Assembly (NCBI GenBank): GCA_963931865.1
Contig: OZ007505.1
Location: forward strand, 17,248,294-17,312,293
Direction: 5' to 3'
DNA length: 64,000 bases
Source of the DNA: Axinella damicornis
Taxonomy: Eukaryota; Porifera; Demospongiae; Axinellida; Axinellidae
The notes below the pieces were generated by a model, which was not told where the DNA came from, did not search any database, and was given only the letters and a program-made list of their open reading frames with translations. The translations under genes were made by a program, and so were the position numbers. Of this stretch, positions 1 to 11,679 are shown one piece after another. Numbering within the stretch: position 1 is the first letter of the stretch; each line of letters opens with the position of its first letter.

Positions 1-764
1 TATCTTTGATAGACCCTACATATGTTAAGCTTGTTCAGCCTATTGCACAATACCCTGAAATATTTTATGGCGGATTATTTAGAGGAATCGCAAGTAACAA
101 CTGTACTTTGAAATCCCTGACAATAGCTGAAAACAATAATTTTGTTGCAAGTGAAGAAGTAGTATCATCACTGGTTAGAATGCTACATAACAACAAGTCA
201 TTAACTTCACTGAGTATAACAGTTAATCACCTCCCCTCAAACCTTCTCGATGTGTTGGCAGTTGGTTTAGAACAAAACTCATCGCTTACAAGGCTGTGTG
301 TTAAAAGTGAGACCACAACTTCAGAGACTTCATCAAATCGACTTACTCTTGCTCTTTGTTGGAATTCATCCTTGAAAACATTGGTGTTGGACCTGCACAG
401 GGGCTTGTTGTCATCTGCCCATGCAAATTTCTTATTTGATGGTGCATTTCACTGTACAACTGTAAGATTCGATGATGCATTGGGAGTACAAAGTTTTACC
501 TCTCTTTTGGTAATGCTATATGTGAATAAATCACTAACATCACTCACCTTGAGCTATCATTTCACTGAAGACCAATTGAAAGATATTGCGAGACATTTAG
601 TAGTGAATGGCAACCGATGTAAGATGGTGCTTGGGATCGGATCGTTAAAAGAATCCGGATACTATGAATCAATCATTCAAGAGGAAGTTGATAACTTCAA
701 GAGAGAGATGCCGGCCACATTACGTTCTGTTTTTCATTTGGATGAAGAATGCAAGAGAGAGTAG
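1..764 (+). CDS. NLR D, C-terminal LRR part (runs off left edge)
   Basis: The frame is open from the first bases, so this is the 3' part of an exon that begins outside the window. About 250 residues are visible. They contain repeated leucine-rich motifs such as NKSLTSLSITVNHLPSNLLD and NSSLTRLCVK, spaced about 28 residues as in ribonuclease-inhibitor-type LRRs. It aligns almost residue for residue with the LRR tail of NLR A (29227-29968), including the ending EECKRE and stop. The 3' flank to about 1140 also matches that of NLR A, so the duplication is recent. In this family the LRR is the ligand-sensing or autoinhibitory end of a cytosolic receptor. Death and NACHT parts cannot be judged here. 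The call as an NLR tail is firm; functionality is unknown. Confidence 0.88.
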   Translation, partial: SLIDPTYVKLVQPIAQYPEIFYGGLFRGIASNNCTLKSLTIAENNNFVASEEVVSSLVRMLHNNKSLTSLSITVNHLPSNLLDVLAVGLEQNSSLTRLCVKSETTTSETSSNRLTLALCWNSSLKTLVLDLHRGLLSSAHANFLFDGAFHCTTVRFDDALGVQSFTSLLVMLYVNKSLTSLTLSYHFTEDQLKDIARHLVVNGNRCKMVLGIGSLKESGYYESIIQEEVDNFKREMPATLRSVFHLDEECKRE

Positions 765-1190
765 CTAGTTAGTTGCCATGGTGTGATTAAGTATGTATCA
801 TGAATATATACCATGCATAGATCACTGTCTACATGGACCTGCGATTCATGTGAGTCTGTTATTCTTCATGCGTTTGTATTCTGCATCCACATTGTCAAGG
901 AGTTGCTAAGAAAAACCAGTGTATTTGTATGCATGCACAGTACTTGTACTTTATGTTAACTTTATGGTCAGCAGTCATAAGCTTAAGGTAGCCCCGTTCC
1001 CATGCAGGCCTGGGATCGAGGCTAGTCAGTCATAAGGCTATACTTTGGTTTCTAGGTGGAGCTGATTGCATGTTAATAATTGTATACCCCGGTAATCGAT
1101 CAACTGCATGATTAACATTGCAGAAATTTGTAATTAATTAACTGTACATGTCATACACTGCTCAAAGTACTTGACTTTCAGGAAGTGGAG
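765..1190 (+). other. 3' flank of NLR D, duplicated downstream of NLR A
   Basis: No gene is seen. The stretch matches 29969-30360 downstream of NLR A with small indels. It holds the empty site GCATGCACA (931-939), where NLR A carries a 47-bp palindromic insert. An older, decayed hairpin of the same look (GTTCCC...GGGATCGAGGCTAG) lies near 1000-1025 and is shared by both copies. It probably contains the 3' UTR. Confidence 0.7.
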
Positions 1191-1195
1191 ATCTC

Positions 1196-1450
1196 CTTAT
1201 AGCTGCTGAAATTTGGTTAACTAATGATGCAAGCATATCCGTCTGCGGAAACCTTTATAATGTGTTTACGCAAGGCTTATTGCTGCGGAAATACTTTGAC
1301 CAAGTTTACACAAGGAGTATAGCTGCTGAAACCTGGTGACCAAGTTTACGCACGAACTAAGTGGTGGTGATAGCTGCTGAAACCTGGTGACTACGTTTAC
1401 GCAGGAACTAAGTGGTGCTTATAGCTGCTGAACTATGATAGCTAGGTATA
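1196..1450. repeat. Imperfect short tandem repeat, about 50-bp unit
   Basis: About five degenerate copies of a unit containing GCTGCTGAAACCTGGTGAC followed by GTTTACGCA and AACTAAGTGG. The earlier copies carry GCGGAAA in place of GCTGAAA. A similar GCGGAAA...CACGCAA motif appears near 8455-8480, so these could be subterminal repeats of the element at 4.8-8.1 kb, but that link is weak. The following 1450-2245 shows no convincing gene. Confidence 0.55.
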
Positions 1451-2249
1451 CGCAATGCTTTGCTGGGAGAAGGTAGAAGACCTCACTGTAGCAGCTGTCA
1501 AAGTAAGTTGAAGTTGTTCCCTACATCATTATGGTTTAAAAAGAAAGTAGACAGAGCTTCCACCTTTCTGATAATCACAAACGTTGGGTGCAGCTGATAA
1601 TTGTATGTCTGATATTTTATTGCTTATTGTGCACTTGGTTACTGTGTGTGTGTATTTGTGCCTTGAACCATCCACATGCAGATCTTGTGTAGACCCTTCA
1701 GCACCGTACAGGGTGATTGCTGACAATGTCAGCACACTGGTCAGCAGCATCCAGCATATAGCCTTAAGCTTGGAGTAAATACACTGAATGCAACTTTAGT
1801 TTAGAGTTTTGACTGATGTATTTAATAGTGGTAAGGGCATTACACCCCCCACTGCATGGACGAGGTAAGTTTTATGAGCTACATGGCCAGAAATCAGTAT
1901 AGCAGCAGAGGACATCCGGTTATGGAAGAGTATCCAAACCATACACGGAAACCACATTAGTCGCTACGTAAACCATGAACTAATCACATTCCTTAGGAAA
2001 GCCACTCGGTGCATATTCATGGTATTGTATCAACAGAGGTACCGCATCAAAAGAAAGGGAATTAATACAAGCTAGCCGAAGTGCACGTGGATGCATTTGA
2101 GCGCGAAGGCTATTACAGAGATCAAGAAGCAAGCACTGCCAGCAGCGACAGGGATGCTCACGCTGTCAGACCATATGGACTGAGTATGTGCATATAATTT
2201 GTTAGTCTTGTATTTTGTGTTGGGCTGTGTACACTGTTTAAATATAATA

Positions 2250-2965
2250 GTCTGATCTGTGTCGGGCTTTGTGGTGTGCACACTCAGTCTGATCTGTGTC
2301 GGGCTTTGTGGTGTGCACACTGTCAGTCTGATCTGTGTCGGGCTTTGTGGTGTGCACGCTGTCAGTCTGATCTGTGTCGGGCTTTGTGGTGTGCACACTG
2401 TCAGTCTAATCTGTGTCGGGCTTTGTGGTGTTGCATGCTGTCAGTGTGATCTGTGTCGGGCTTTGTGGTGTTGCATGCTGTCAGTCTGATCTGTGTCGGG
2501 CTTTGTGGTGTGCACACTGTCAGTCTGATCTGTGTCGGGCTTTGTGGTGTGTACACTGTCAGTCTGATCTGTGTCGGGCTTTGTGGTGTGCACGCTGTCA
2601 GCCTGATCTGTGTCGGGCTTTGTGGTGTGCACGCTGTCAGCCTGATCTGTGTCGGGCTTTGTGGTGTGCACACTGTCAGTCTGATCTGTGTCGGGCTTTG
2701 TGGTGTTGCATGCTGTCAGTCTGATCTGTGTCGGGCTTTGTGGTGTGCACACTCAGTCTGATCTGTGTCGGGCTTTGTGGTGTTGCATGCTGTCAGTCTG
2801 ATCTGTGTCGGGCTTTGTGGTGTGCACACTGTCAGTCTGATTTGTGTCGGGCTTTGTGGTGTGTACACTGTCAGTCTGATCTGTGTCGGGCTTTGTGGTG
2901 TGCACACTGTCAGTCTGATCTGTGTCGGGCTTTGTGGTGTGCATGCTGTCAGTCTGACCTGTGGA
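2250..2965. repeat. 39-bp minisatellite, about 18 copies
   Basis: Head-to-tail copies of a 39-bp unit built around TCTGATCTGTGTCGGGCTTT. Copies differ mainly at GTGCACACT versus GTTGCATGCT. The unit is a multiple of three and lacks stops in several frames, so long open frames arise on both strands. They are low-complexity and are not treated as genes. Confidence 0.95.
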
Positions 2966-3684
2966 TGTGCCATGTCACCTATCCGGCGACTTGCTGTGCG
3001 AGTCTTGCAGGTGTGGTGTGTGTTGTGCCATGTCACCTATCCGGTGACTTGCTGTGCAAGTCTTGTAGGTGTGGTGTGTGCTGTGCCATGTCACCTATCC
3101 GGCGACTTGCTGTGCGAGTCTTGCAGGTGTGGTGTGTGCTGTGCCATGTCACCTATCCGGCGACTTGCTGTGCGAGTCTTGCAGGTGTGGTGTGTGCTGT
3201 GCCATGTCACCTATCCGGCGACTTGCTGTGCGAGTCTTGCAGGTGTGGTGTGTGCTGTGCCATGTCACCTATCCGGCGACTTGCTGTGCGAGTCTTGCAG
3301 GTGTGGTGTGTGCTGTGCCATGTCACCTATCCGGCGACTTGCTGTGCGAGTCTTGCAGGTGTGGTGTGTGCTGTGCCATGTCACCTATCCGGCGACTTGC
3401 TGTGCGAGTCTTGCAGGTGTGGTGTGTGCTGTGCCATGTCACCTATCCGGCGACTTGCTGTGCGAGTCTTGCAGGTGTGGTGTGTGTTGTGCCATGTCAC
3501 CTATCCGGCGACTTGCTGTGCGAGTCTTGCAGGTGTGGTGTGTGTTGTACCATGTCACCTATCCGGCGACTTGCTGTGCGAGTCTTGCAGGTGTGGTGTG
3601 TGTTGTACCATGTCACCTATCCGGCGACTTGCTGTGCGAGTCTTGCAGGTGTGGTGTGTGCTGTGCCATGTCACCTAACCGGCG
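2966..3684. repeat. 58-bp minisatellite, about 12 copies
   Basis: Abuts the 39-bp array directly. The unit contains ATGTCACCTATCCGGCGACT and then CTTGCAGGTGTGGTG. Interior copies are almost identical, which suggests recent homogenisation. 58 is not a multiple of three, so the open frames simply rotate through the same stop-free unit and do not indicate coding. Confidence 0.95.
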
Positions 3685-3689
3685 ACTGG

Positions 3690-4776
3690 CTTATAATTAA
3701 TTATATGTAGCTGGCTCCTCCCACTTTCTAGTATGGATTTTGCGACAGTTAGTCAATTATTTTGTGTTGTGTACCTTGTTTTATGAGAAACCATTATGAA
3801 ACACAGGTACAAAGAAGTCAGCGTTCAATTGAGAGTATCCATGCAAGAAGGAGGAGATACAAACAGAAGAAGAGTAAGGAAGCATGGGAAGAACGGATAG
3901 AAAAAGAACTCTGCAGACGCTGGAGGGAATGGAGAGAAATAATAAACACTCACTTTGAAGTTTCAGCTGTCTGGGAGATGGTGACCACACCATAGATTTG
4001 GTTGTCTTCAAGTTTGGTCGCCATATCTGCAATTGAACTGAATCTCTTTTGCGCATGCACGTGCATACTCACCAATGCGGTCACTAATACTTGATGTGTG
4101 ATAACACTGATTGGCATTAATTTTGCTGAATTAAAGATATACTGCAGTACACCTAATTCCATTAAGAGTGCCACCTGAATGAGGTTGAGGTTAGTCTGGA
4201 CCAATTGGGCAAAGCATAGCTCAGATCATGTGCTTCCAGTAGGCCATTTGGCACAAACAACACAACTTAAGCAGGGTGGTGGGGACAGCCTGGGCTGCCC
4301 CACTTTCATCACCACAAGACAAAGCCATCACACTAACTCATGCAGGCCTAGCTGTTAAAATTAAAAGGTTGATGGCAAAATTACTATATAGCTAGTTGTG
4401 CGTATATGCATGTAGCCACACAGGATAAAGTTAAAACCATGCACATGAGGAACTGGCATGCAGCTGACAGCCTCCCATTGAAGTCACCTGACACCAAAGG
4501 GACACCACAGTACAATTTGGGGAGACAGAATAGTTTGGAGGTTTCCAATCATACCATTAGATCAACTGATTCTCTGAAGAGTTTCTATGTGGCAAAGGGG
4601 ATGTGGGTATGTGAAAGGTGTGAGTAGTAAACATGTTTACATTGATGGTTCCAGCTTGAATGCCCAAGTATGGCTTGTGGGACATTACTTAACTACTGGA
4701 CTGGCTAGCAGTTTGGTAACTATGAGTGAGAATAAACTTTACAGCAAATACATAAATTACAGAACATAGTGATTTG
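3690..4776. other. Intergenic stretch with a weak basic ORF
   Basis: No firm gene. A plus-strand frame at 3762-3995 could encode 77 residues with a basic, Arg/Lys/Glu-rich middle (RRRRYKQKKSKEAWEERIEK). This resembles a DNA-binding or coiled-coil transposon accessory segment, but nothing confirms it. A second frame at 4406-4627 has no recognisable features. Confidence 0.3.
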
Positions 4777-6540
4777 TCAGTGGACATACAAAGACAACAC
4801 TGTCATTGGTGTTGTCATGCAATTTAACGCTCCCATATATGCAGCTACAAACTTAGAATAAATTCTACAAACAGGCAAAAATGTGCGTGACCATAACTGA
4901 AGGGGGTTGCCAAACTTGAATCGCATAGAATGAGCTGCAAACCAATTAACTAATGCAAATACAGTGATATATCTTGATCCATTATATTCAAACTGGTGCA
5001 TGAGAATAGTTTCCACTTGTCCTGGTTGAAAGTCAACACCGTCAGATTCGAGATGTTGCTGTGATACTGGGGAACCCAAGACATAACTGTACTTCTTACA
5101 ACGTAGATGATTTTGTGTGCCAATTTTCTCACATCCATTGGTGCAGTAGGTGTAGTAACAAACAGAAAGTGGAAGAGTGCTCTTAAGATCAGCTGGGAGG
5201 TTAGGGTACATAATAGTGTAAGTATTCCAAAATCCATATTGGAGAGTGTCTTGACAACTCTGCATTTTGGGAGACTAATTTGAGCTGCACAATTGAGTGG
5301 CCAAGTGATCTGAGAAAGGTGCAAAGTTGGAGCTAGTAGCAAAAACTGGGGTAGTGCACCAACTGGTGGTTCGTATGAATGAGAAGAATGCTGTGCTTTT
5401 CTGGTGGAAACAAATCGCAATAAACCTGCAAAGTCATCTTCATACAATGAAGGCAAGGGCCAGGGCAGATGGCAGCTCTAGTTCAGTTTGAAATCGCCTC
5501 ATAAGTTGGATTTCTATTGAACGCTGATTATTGGGAAAATTACCAAGCATTCCATTATATCTTTCAAAACTAAACAACCAAAAGCTATATATGGGTCCAT
5601 AGTCCTGAATACATTCACACAGATGTGCATGGAGATGCATGTTTGGAGTTATAGCTTCTTTACCATAAAGTTGTCCAAAACGACGACAAAAGTGCATTAA
5701 AACCATTATCCACTTTCTGTAAGTCATCTACAGAAATCTGAGTAGAACACGAGGCGGCAAGCAATGACAAAGGACTCCCAACAGTGATAATGAGGAGGTG
5801 CAAGAATGTCTCTGAGAGCATAGAGTGAATAGATAATTGTCCAATTTTTCCATTGATCGGCAGTAAATCCAGCAAAAGCTGAGGAGATTTTCTGATAGCT
5901 GAACCCTCTTGTCTCCAAGGTTATCCACACCACTACCACTAGCTTCATCGTCACTATCATCATCCCATACTTCATAATCTTCACCCTCACCCTGCATCTC
6001 AGAATTATACCTTCATCTGTATCAACAGCAGAAAAGTCGAAGGCTAGCGATAGTAACAGTTACTTCCAGATGCTACAATGTGTGCATGCATGCTCATGCA
6101 CAATAATACACATACCCTGTACACTTTCTTCTCCATCAGCTGATGCTGAATCATCTCCCTCTCTTTCACTACCATAGCCAGCAGCATCTAGTTCATCCCT
6201 GCGGCTGATATTTTCTGGCTATTGGATATGTTTACAATAATTATGCTGTTTGTATCATAGTTTTATTAGTAGCTAGATATGCTGTAACATGACAAATCGC
6301 CATAATTATATCTATACAGCTGAGTTTTACCTCAAAGTCTGATGGATCTTCTGTATCTGCTGCTACATTCTCCGTAATTTGTACATCAAGTTCAATCCGA
6401 GGCTTTTTAGCCCACGACTGTTGATCAGAATTGTCGGAAATGCTCGTTGTAAGTCCTCTGGGCCACAGACTCCTCGCAGTGCGGGCACCATTATTTTCCT
6501 GGATAGCGCTCTCTTCGTCTGGTATTAGACTGTTCCATGA
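4777..6540 (-). pseudogene. CACTA/EnSpm-like transposase, decayed
   Basis: Read on the minus strand from about 6540. The first part is an open, acidic stretch (about 6540-6343, ending at a GTAAAA donor) followed by an acidic exon (about 6220-6114). A third begins near 5997 with an Asp/Glu-rich run (DYEVWDDDSDDEASG). The body carries FTADQWKNWTIIYSLYALRD, then NMHLHAHLCECIQDYGPIYS and SFERYNGMLGNF with SIEIQLMRRF. This is the DUF4218-like C-terminal region typical of animal EnSpm/CACTA transposases. The end has WFAAHSMRFKFGNPLQLWS and FLPVCRIYSKF. The reading frame changes at least three times (near 5905, 5725 and 5250), so no single protein is encoded as assembled. The family call rests on motif memory. 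Confidence 0.65.
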
Positions 6541-6559
6541 TGTCTGAATGTGACTGTAG

Positions 6560-6760
6560 CACCGAGTGTTGGGAGTTTGTACCGTATAATATTATGCTAG
6601 ATTATAACGAACGCACACGATAACGTCATTTACCGGGCATTTTGTAGAGCGTCCAATGAGTATCGTCGTAAGAGCGATTTCCCGCGAAAATCAACCGCCT
6701 AAATCTGAGGTTGAAGGTGCTCGCTTCTTACTTTCAAGCAATCAGTCATACTTTTAGCGA
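6560..6760. promoter_or_regulatory. Divergent promoter region between the two element genes
   Basis: The minus-strand transposase and the plus-strand accessory gene start about 220 bp apart and point away from each other, so a shared bidirectional promoter is expected here. The stretch is GC-richer than its surroundings. No TATA box or other specific site can be assigned with certainty. This is inference from gene arrangement. Confidence 0.3.
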
Positions 6761-8064
6761 TGGCAGTACCAGAGAATACTGATGAGATGGCTATTTTGTT
6801 GCAGGAAGCGCTCGGTGAGATGAGGGAGCAGCGCCAGCAAAATATCGCTATCATGGAACAGAACCATCGTCTACTGGAACGTCTACAAACCGTCGAAGAA
6901 CAGCTCAGTAGGCCTTAAACTAGTAACGCGCCCAGGAGAAGGAAGGAGAGGATTGCAGTGTCTTTACACACTAGAGTAAGACTTATTGCATTCTGGTATA
7001 GCATGCCTAGCAATTGCAATGCATAATCTTACTTTATACAACCTTGCCGTTCGTCTTCTTTTCAGAGCTGCGTTCACAATACATACAATCAGCTACAGCT
7101 ATCCTGGAACTTAAAAGGCAAGTGAGTTACGATATTGCTGTTACTGCCTTTACTGGTACATATAGTCATGCAATGACTATTTTTGTAGTCTATTCATGTA
7201 CCATGCACCAACCGTATTGTGACTGGGTTACTATACAACACATATCAAGTATGTCATCGGACTCTTCACAGCATTGTGTTTTCTTCCTCCCTGCAGCTTT
7301 CTATCGAACCACAACCAAGATATTGTTAGGCGGTTGGAATCTGAGCTTAAGTCTTCCCGCCCCAGAATAACTACTGAGGAAGTGACAGGTATATTTATTA
7401 TCATAAGCATTCATACAACAACACTTATCAATTAATCTACTCAATTTGTTGCAGAGGCCTGCAAGACATTCTTTCGCTCAAAGAGGGATGACGGGAAGAG
7501 AGAGGAGAAAGGAACACTAGTGGAGCATGCACCGGCGAAAGCAAAAATTTAGCAAACGGATAGGCAAGGCAAGTATAATAATCATGTATTCCTATTTTGA
7601 CAATGTATACCTGACCCTGCAGCTACAAAATGTCTTTATACAAATCATACCAAATAATAATTATTATAATTCTATTACAGAAACTTAAAAACAGAAGGAG
7701 CGTCCTGGATGAGGCTGCTGGGATGTACTCTTGGTCCCCTGCATGTAAGCGTCGCATCCAAAAGTTACTGGTTGAGGACAATATGTCATCAGAGACCTCC
7801 GCTCCTGAGAGTGATACAGATGAACACTCCTTCAAAGTGAGACGAAGGAAATACATAAAGAAGAAATTTAGAAAAAATTTTTATGACCTACACGAAATTT
7901 ACAAGAAGAAACTCTCTCCTCGATCAAGAAGCATGTTGCATCCACGAGTAACCAGTAGGCATCCTCACCAAAGACCACCTCCTCCTGATCTGCCTGTATG
8001 GGCCACATCCAGAAATTCAGACTCAATAACAACTCCTGCAGAAGACAGTACTGTGCCCCATTAA
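6761..8064 (+). CDS. Multi-exon accessory gene of the CACTA-like element
   Basis: The ATG at 6761 opens a coiled-coil-like exon (MAVPENTDEMAILLQEALGE, then EQRQQNIAIMEQNHRLLERL). Likely later exons are 7066-7121, 7298-7388, 7456 onward and 7681-8064, each preceded by AG and most followed by GT. The last exon is the best supported: it begins KLKNRRSVLDEAAGMYSWSP, is strongly basic (RRRKYIKKKFRKN) and ends with a Pro-rich tail and stop. Exon phases do not all join in one obvious way, so the model is approximate and the gene may be damaged. Its divergent placement from the transposase suggests a second transposon protein, perhaps DNA-binding. I do not recognise the family. Confidence 0.45.
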
Positions 8065-8840
8065 CATTGAGTTGAATTTTTTGATGATTTCTATAGTTTT
8101 TGTCATTAGTGTTAGCTTATTATTGATTTCTTTGTATTATTTAGCTGTTGTAATTGCTTAATGCATTTTTTAATTGCTTATTTTAATTACTGTGGAACAG
8201 TAAAAGCGGATATATATAGGTACAGGCTATATATAGGCGGGTAGCGGACCGGGATGGTGAGCCACTTTCAGCTGCGCTCCGTAGTGTTCCTCCTGCGTTC
8301 ACTCCGACAAGCCGTACGTATCACTTGTTCGCGCTCCTCTGCGGAGATCTGCCGTTTCCGCTTGACTTTCAGCGGTGCGGAAGCGCAGCATCTTCGCCGT
8401 TAACCGCAACGGAAACTCCGACTCACCCGCACATCCGGTTAATTACTTTTCAGTGCGGAAAGTTGGTGTTCACGCAATAGGCCGCAAATCTCCGTGTAGC
8501 GGAAAGCCACCGACTTTCCCCAGTGATAGTTCACACATGCAGTAATATGTGCCAGATTTGTCCTGGGGAAGAGTGTGCATTCAGTGCTGTGAAGCTGTGA
8601 AGTGGTTAGAGTTTTTATACAAAAGCGAACATTATAGGTTCAATCCATGTTTCCTTGTACAAGTAGTATAGGCTGTATTTAGTCTAGGTGGTAAGGTGTA
8701 CAGCGTTGTGTGCAGTGTTTAGATTCAACTTCAGTTTTGCTGTAGAGACATCAACCTTGTTTCAAACTTCTGCTTCCTCCTCATACTCTTCTCCTGACAT
8801 TTCTGAATCAATCGGTGAAGGGGAGAAGACATTTGGAAGC
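8065..8840. other. No gene; GC-rich GCGGAAA/TTTCCGC-rich segment
   Basis: 8200-8520 is GC-rich and holds many short copies of GCGGAAA or its complement TTTCCGC in both orientations. Such subterminal repeats are typical of CACTA-type elements, so this may be the right end of the element at 4.8-8.1 kb. No terminal inverted repeat was found to prove it. Confidence 0.35.
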
Positions 8841-9110
8841 TTAAGCTTGCATAATATATGGAGACATAATTATACCATCGAGTGACCTAGGCTTGTGCCT
8901 CACACAGAAATTTGCATTTACAACTGCCCCAAACAACCTACAGTAGAGTTCTTCATGGTACTGTGATGCTGGTTCATACCTCTCTGGATATAAGAAATAT
9001 GCATTGCAAGGTAACACTGCAGGAGAGTATAGTGTTACCACTGACTTGTTGTTGCGCATAATTAATCCACTACTGGAAATAGCCAAGCACTGGCATGTCA
9101 AGCACTTTCG
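8841..9110 (-). pseudogene. NLR LRR-region scrap, antisense
   Basis: Read on the minus strand, the segment shows KVLDMP, NNKSV and YHEELYCRLFGAVV in order but broken frames. These match the LRR region of NLR B (KVLDI at about 32890, DNKSVETLHV and YHEELYCKLFGAIA at about 33125). It is therefore a decayed NLR fragment inserted or duplicated in the opposite direction, lying just before the broken macrodomain copy at 9.3 kb. No domain is complete. Confidence 0.65.
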
Positions 9111-9699
9111 ATGACTGTTGTGGTATGGCTAGCCCTTGTGATTATAATAATGTACTCCTTGGTGTCTACGCCATCCATTCCTGGCATATACACTGATCAA
9201 TGCAAGTTCTCCAAGCATCCCATTCTTGATCAAACAGTTCAACGATTCCACTTCAGAAGGTGAGGGGTTGATACATATCAACTTCAGGTTTTTAATATGT
9301 TGGTGCATACCAACTAGCTAGTGAAAGGTGACTTGTTCTCCTGCCCCGACTCCACCTCCCTGGTGCACTGTGTCAGTGAAGACATGCACATGGGCAAGGG
9401 GATAGCTACCCTCTTCAAGCAGAAGTTTGGAGGAGTAAGGGAACTCAAATCACAGGGTCAGCCATTCTGTCTTATCTACCTATATATAGCTATAGCTGTT
9501 TGTTTTTCTTTTGAGTGTGAATGTGAATTGTGGAACACTTGGAAATGGTGGACTGGCCAGCTTGTACATGTAGTCTGTTGGGCTAGAACAACTTCTCGCG
9601 CTCACCGGAAGTTGGGGGCGGGGTGAGCCATACCAGGATCCAATGAGGAAGAGACTTCAAGAGAGCTAAAGGCAAGTTCTCCAAGTATCCCATCTCTTC

Positions 9700-9852
9700 T
9701 TGATTGGATCCTGGATTTTACCTCCTTTCACCCAAATGTTACTCTCCCAAGGGTAGGAGGGGCAATTTACCAACAGGTGAGATTTGAACCTGGAGCTTTT
9801 GGCCACAGTCAAATCCTTACCACGAAAGTAACTTTCCCAGGCCCCCTTACAT
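9700..9852 (-). repeat. tRNA-derived SINE-like element (intronic)
   Basis: On the minus strand the segment has a tRNA-like pair of control boxes. The box B match GGTTCAAATC lies at about 9785. Upstream sequence, clearer in the two paralogous copies, contains GTGGCAAGTGGTTAAAGC, resembling box A. The same element sits at the same intron position in the macrodomain copies at about 18790-18960 and 56400-56710, so the insertion predates the duplications. Cloverleaf folding was not computed. Confidence 0.45.
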
Positions 9853-9870
9853 ATAAGCCTATCCTCATCT

Positions 9871-9906
9871 GATGACATCTATCCTCAGATGAGGATAGAT
9901 GTCATC
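9871..9906. repeat. Perfect 17-bp inverted repeat
   Basis: GATGACATCTATCCTCA is followed after two bases by its exact complement. The paralogous intron near 19168 has only one arm, so the second arm arose in this copy by local inverted duplication. Confidence 0.8.
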
Positions 9907-10374
9907 TATTTGTAAACAATACAGTAGAAGTTCAGTGTAGCCATAGACTAGTGAAATACCATAACCTCCCAATAATATGCCCATGCACCCAGTCCCTCAG
10001 TGCAATGGCGGTAATGGTCACAAGCTGCTTGCATGATCATGCCGCCGGCTTGCCCTACAATGCCATAAGTATTCATGCACCTGAGCAACAGACTGCATGA
10101 TGCTGACATTGTAGACTACTTTATAATGTTAATTCTCCAGGTGACCAAGGTTCGCTACTTCCACAAGCCTATACATGTACCTACGAGACCCTCCACTCCT
10201 CTCTTTGTGCCCTGAGAGACCACTGTGTGAGCAGTGCATGGGGTGCGAAAGCTGCATGTGTATGCCTCGCATCAGGTGTGGGCTGGACAAACTGAAGTGG
10301 GAAAGGGTAGTAGCAGTGATCCAAGAGGTCTTTGCTGACGTGGATATGGCCATCACTGTCTACTACCTCTGATC

Positions 10375-11580
10375 TTCAAGTCTATCCGGAAACCAATCCA
10401 CAGTTGGAGTCAAGTTTCACCATAATATATCGGATTGACTACATGCAAGAGTCACGTTATTATGCTATATATTGATGGTCATGCTCTCAAGCATTTTTTT
10501 AAAAGTTATAATATTTGCAACCATGCATGATCTCACAGCATGTTTTAACTTTAGACATAATTTTGTATCTATCAGCTGCAATATATTTTATGTGTGACTA
10601 GTACTTGATTGGTTAGCGCGCGCATGCCACAGCTGCTTAAAAAGTGAATTTCTGATGGCCCTCGGGGTACAATAACCGTGCAATTTGGGGGAAAATTTCA
10701 CTCTTTTCTATGGGAGTAAAAGTAAATGTATGGCAACTCTATAAGTATGTGATTAGGGCCAAATTTGAGTCAGGCAGACAATAATTATAGTTGACGTTCT
10801 CTCGTGCTGAGAGGAGGTCAGAGTGAGGTTCTTTGAGTGTGTCAGAGTGAGGTTCACTTCCCCTGAGTGGAGTGGAGGCTTGCAAGGAAATGGGACCACT
10901 GCATGGTGTTCATGCTGGTAGATACTGGTGTGACCCCATGACCAATGAAGAAGGGAGCTAAAACAAACTTTAAAAAAAAGGCTTTCCTGGCCCCCCTTAT
11001 ACCTATCTCAGTCCTTCATGTTGCTTCTCATAATAATACTGTAGTCTGTAGCACCTCAGCTGATGTACATGTAGTTGTCATTGGCTGGCTAGTGGTGTGT
11101 TCTGTACTTTCCAACTGTTCCGGCCGGTCTGACCATTCCAGGCAATAAGGATGTCCTAATTCCATCACCAGTTCTGGTCCGGAAAAGGTAAGACCAGATC
11201 TTTCAACACTGTGTACGTACTCACAAGAGATTAAATGAACAGTACTACTGTAGTACCTGTCTTTTCTCAGAGGTATAAATAGCTATTCACTATAATCGAT
11301 CGGATACAAACCCTAAATGCTGGCCTCCCCTGTTATTCCTTTCGCTGGAAACATTTGCACCTGCATGATGTCTCAAAGCATTGCATTGCAAAATATGGAA
11401 CACCATGACTGTGCAGGCAAAACAGCAAATTAATCTCCGGTAAAGGGTCATCAAAATCAATCATTACATGTGTAGCTAGTTTGACACTTCGGTAGGAATT
11501 ACATAACTGTTAAAATGCTGAGCCATAATTATACCAACTTTTCTAGTTTTGAATCTCCCTGTGAAGTAGTTTGTCTGTAT
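10375..11580. other. 3' flank of M1 and a duplicated intergenic block
   Basis: No gene. 10375-10600 matches the flank downstream of the intact macrodomain gene. 10810-11220 matches 47046-47375 nearly base for base (for example GTGTGTCAGAGTGAGGTTCA and CAAGGAAATGGGACCACTGC). Both copies lie just upstream of a CGAGGGGCAACC repeat array, which ties the two arrays to one ancestral segment. Confidence 0.75.
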
Positions 11581-11679
11581 CGAGGGGCAACCGCACTCCT
11601 GGTAGCCGCGTTGCAACCGGTTGCAGCTCGACGCAACACATTCCAATTAACGCACATGCCACGTGAGGACCATGAGCGC

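Larger units (their letters stand above)
9318..10374 (+). pseudogene. TARG1/OARD1-like macrodomain copy M1, broken
   Basis: Starts abruptly with [20 protein letters not shown] and continues to [11 protein letters not shown], matching the macrodomain start of the intact gene at 18179-20077. The 5' Ser/Thr-rich half is missing. The short middle exon (TGGLAVLK) is not found in the expected place. The last exon (10141-10372) has small insertions that shift frame and reads MPRIRCGLD in place of MPRIGCGLD. The end AITVYYL and the 3' flank to about 10600 match the intact copy. It cannot make an ADP-ribose hydrolase as written. Confidence 0.85.

Noticed and set aside
2259..3710. Several long Cys-rich open frames on both strands
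   Set aside because: They are translations of stop-free 39-bp and 58-bp tandem units. The 58-bp period rotates frames, and no start, splice or conservation signal supports coding.
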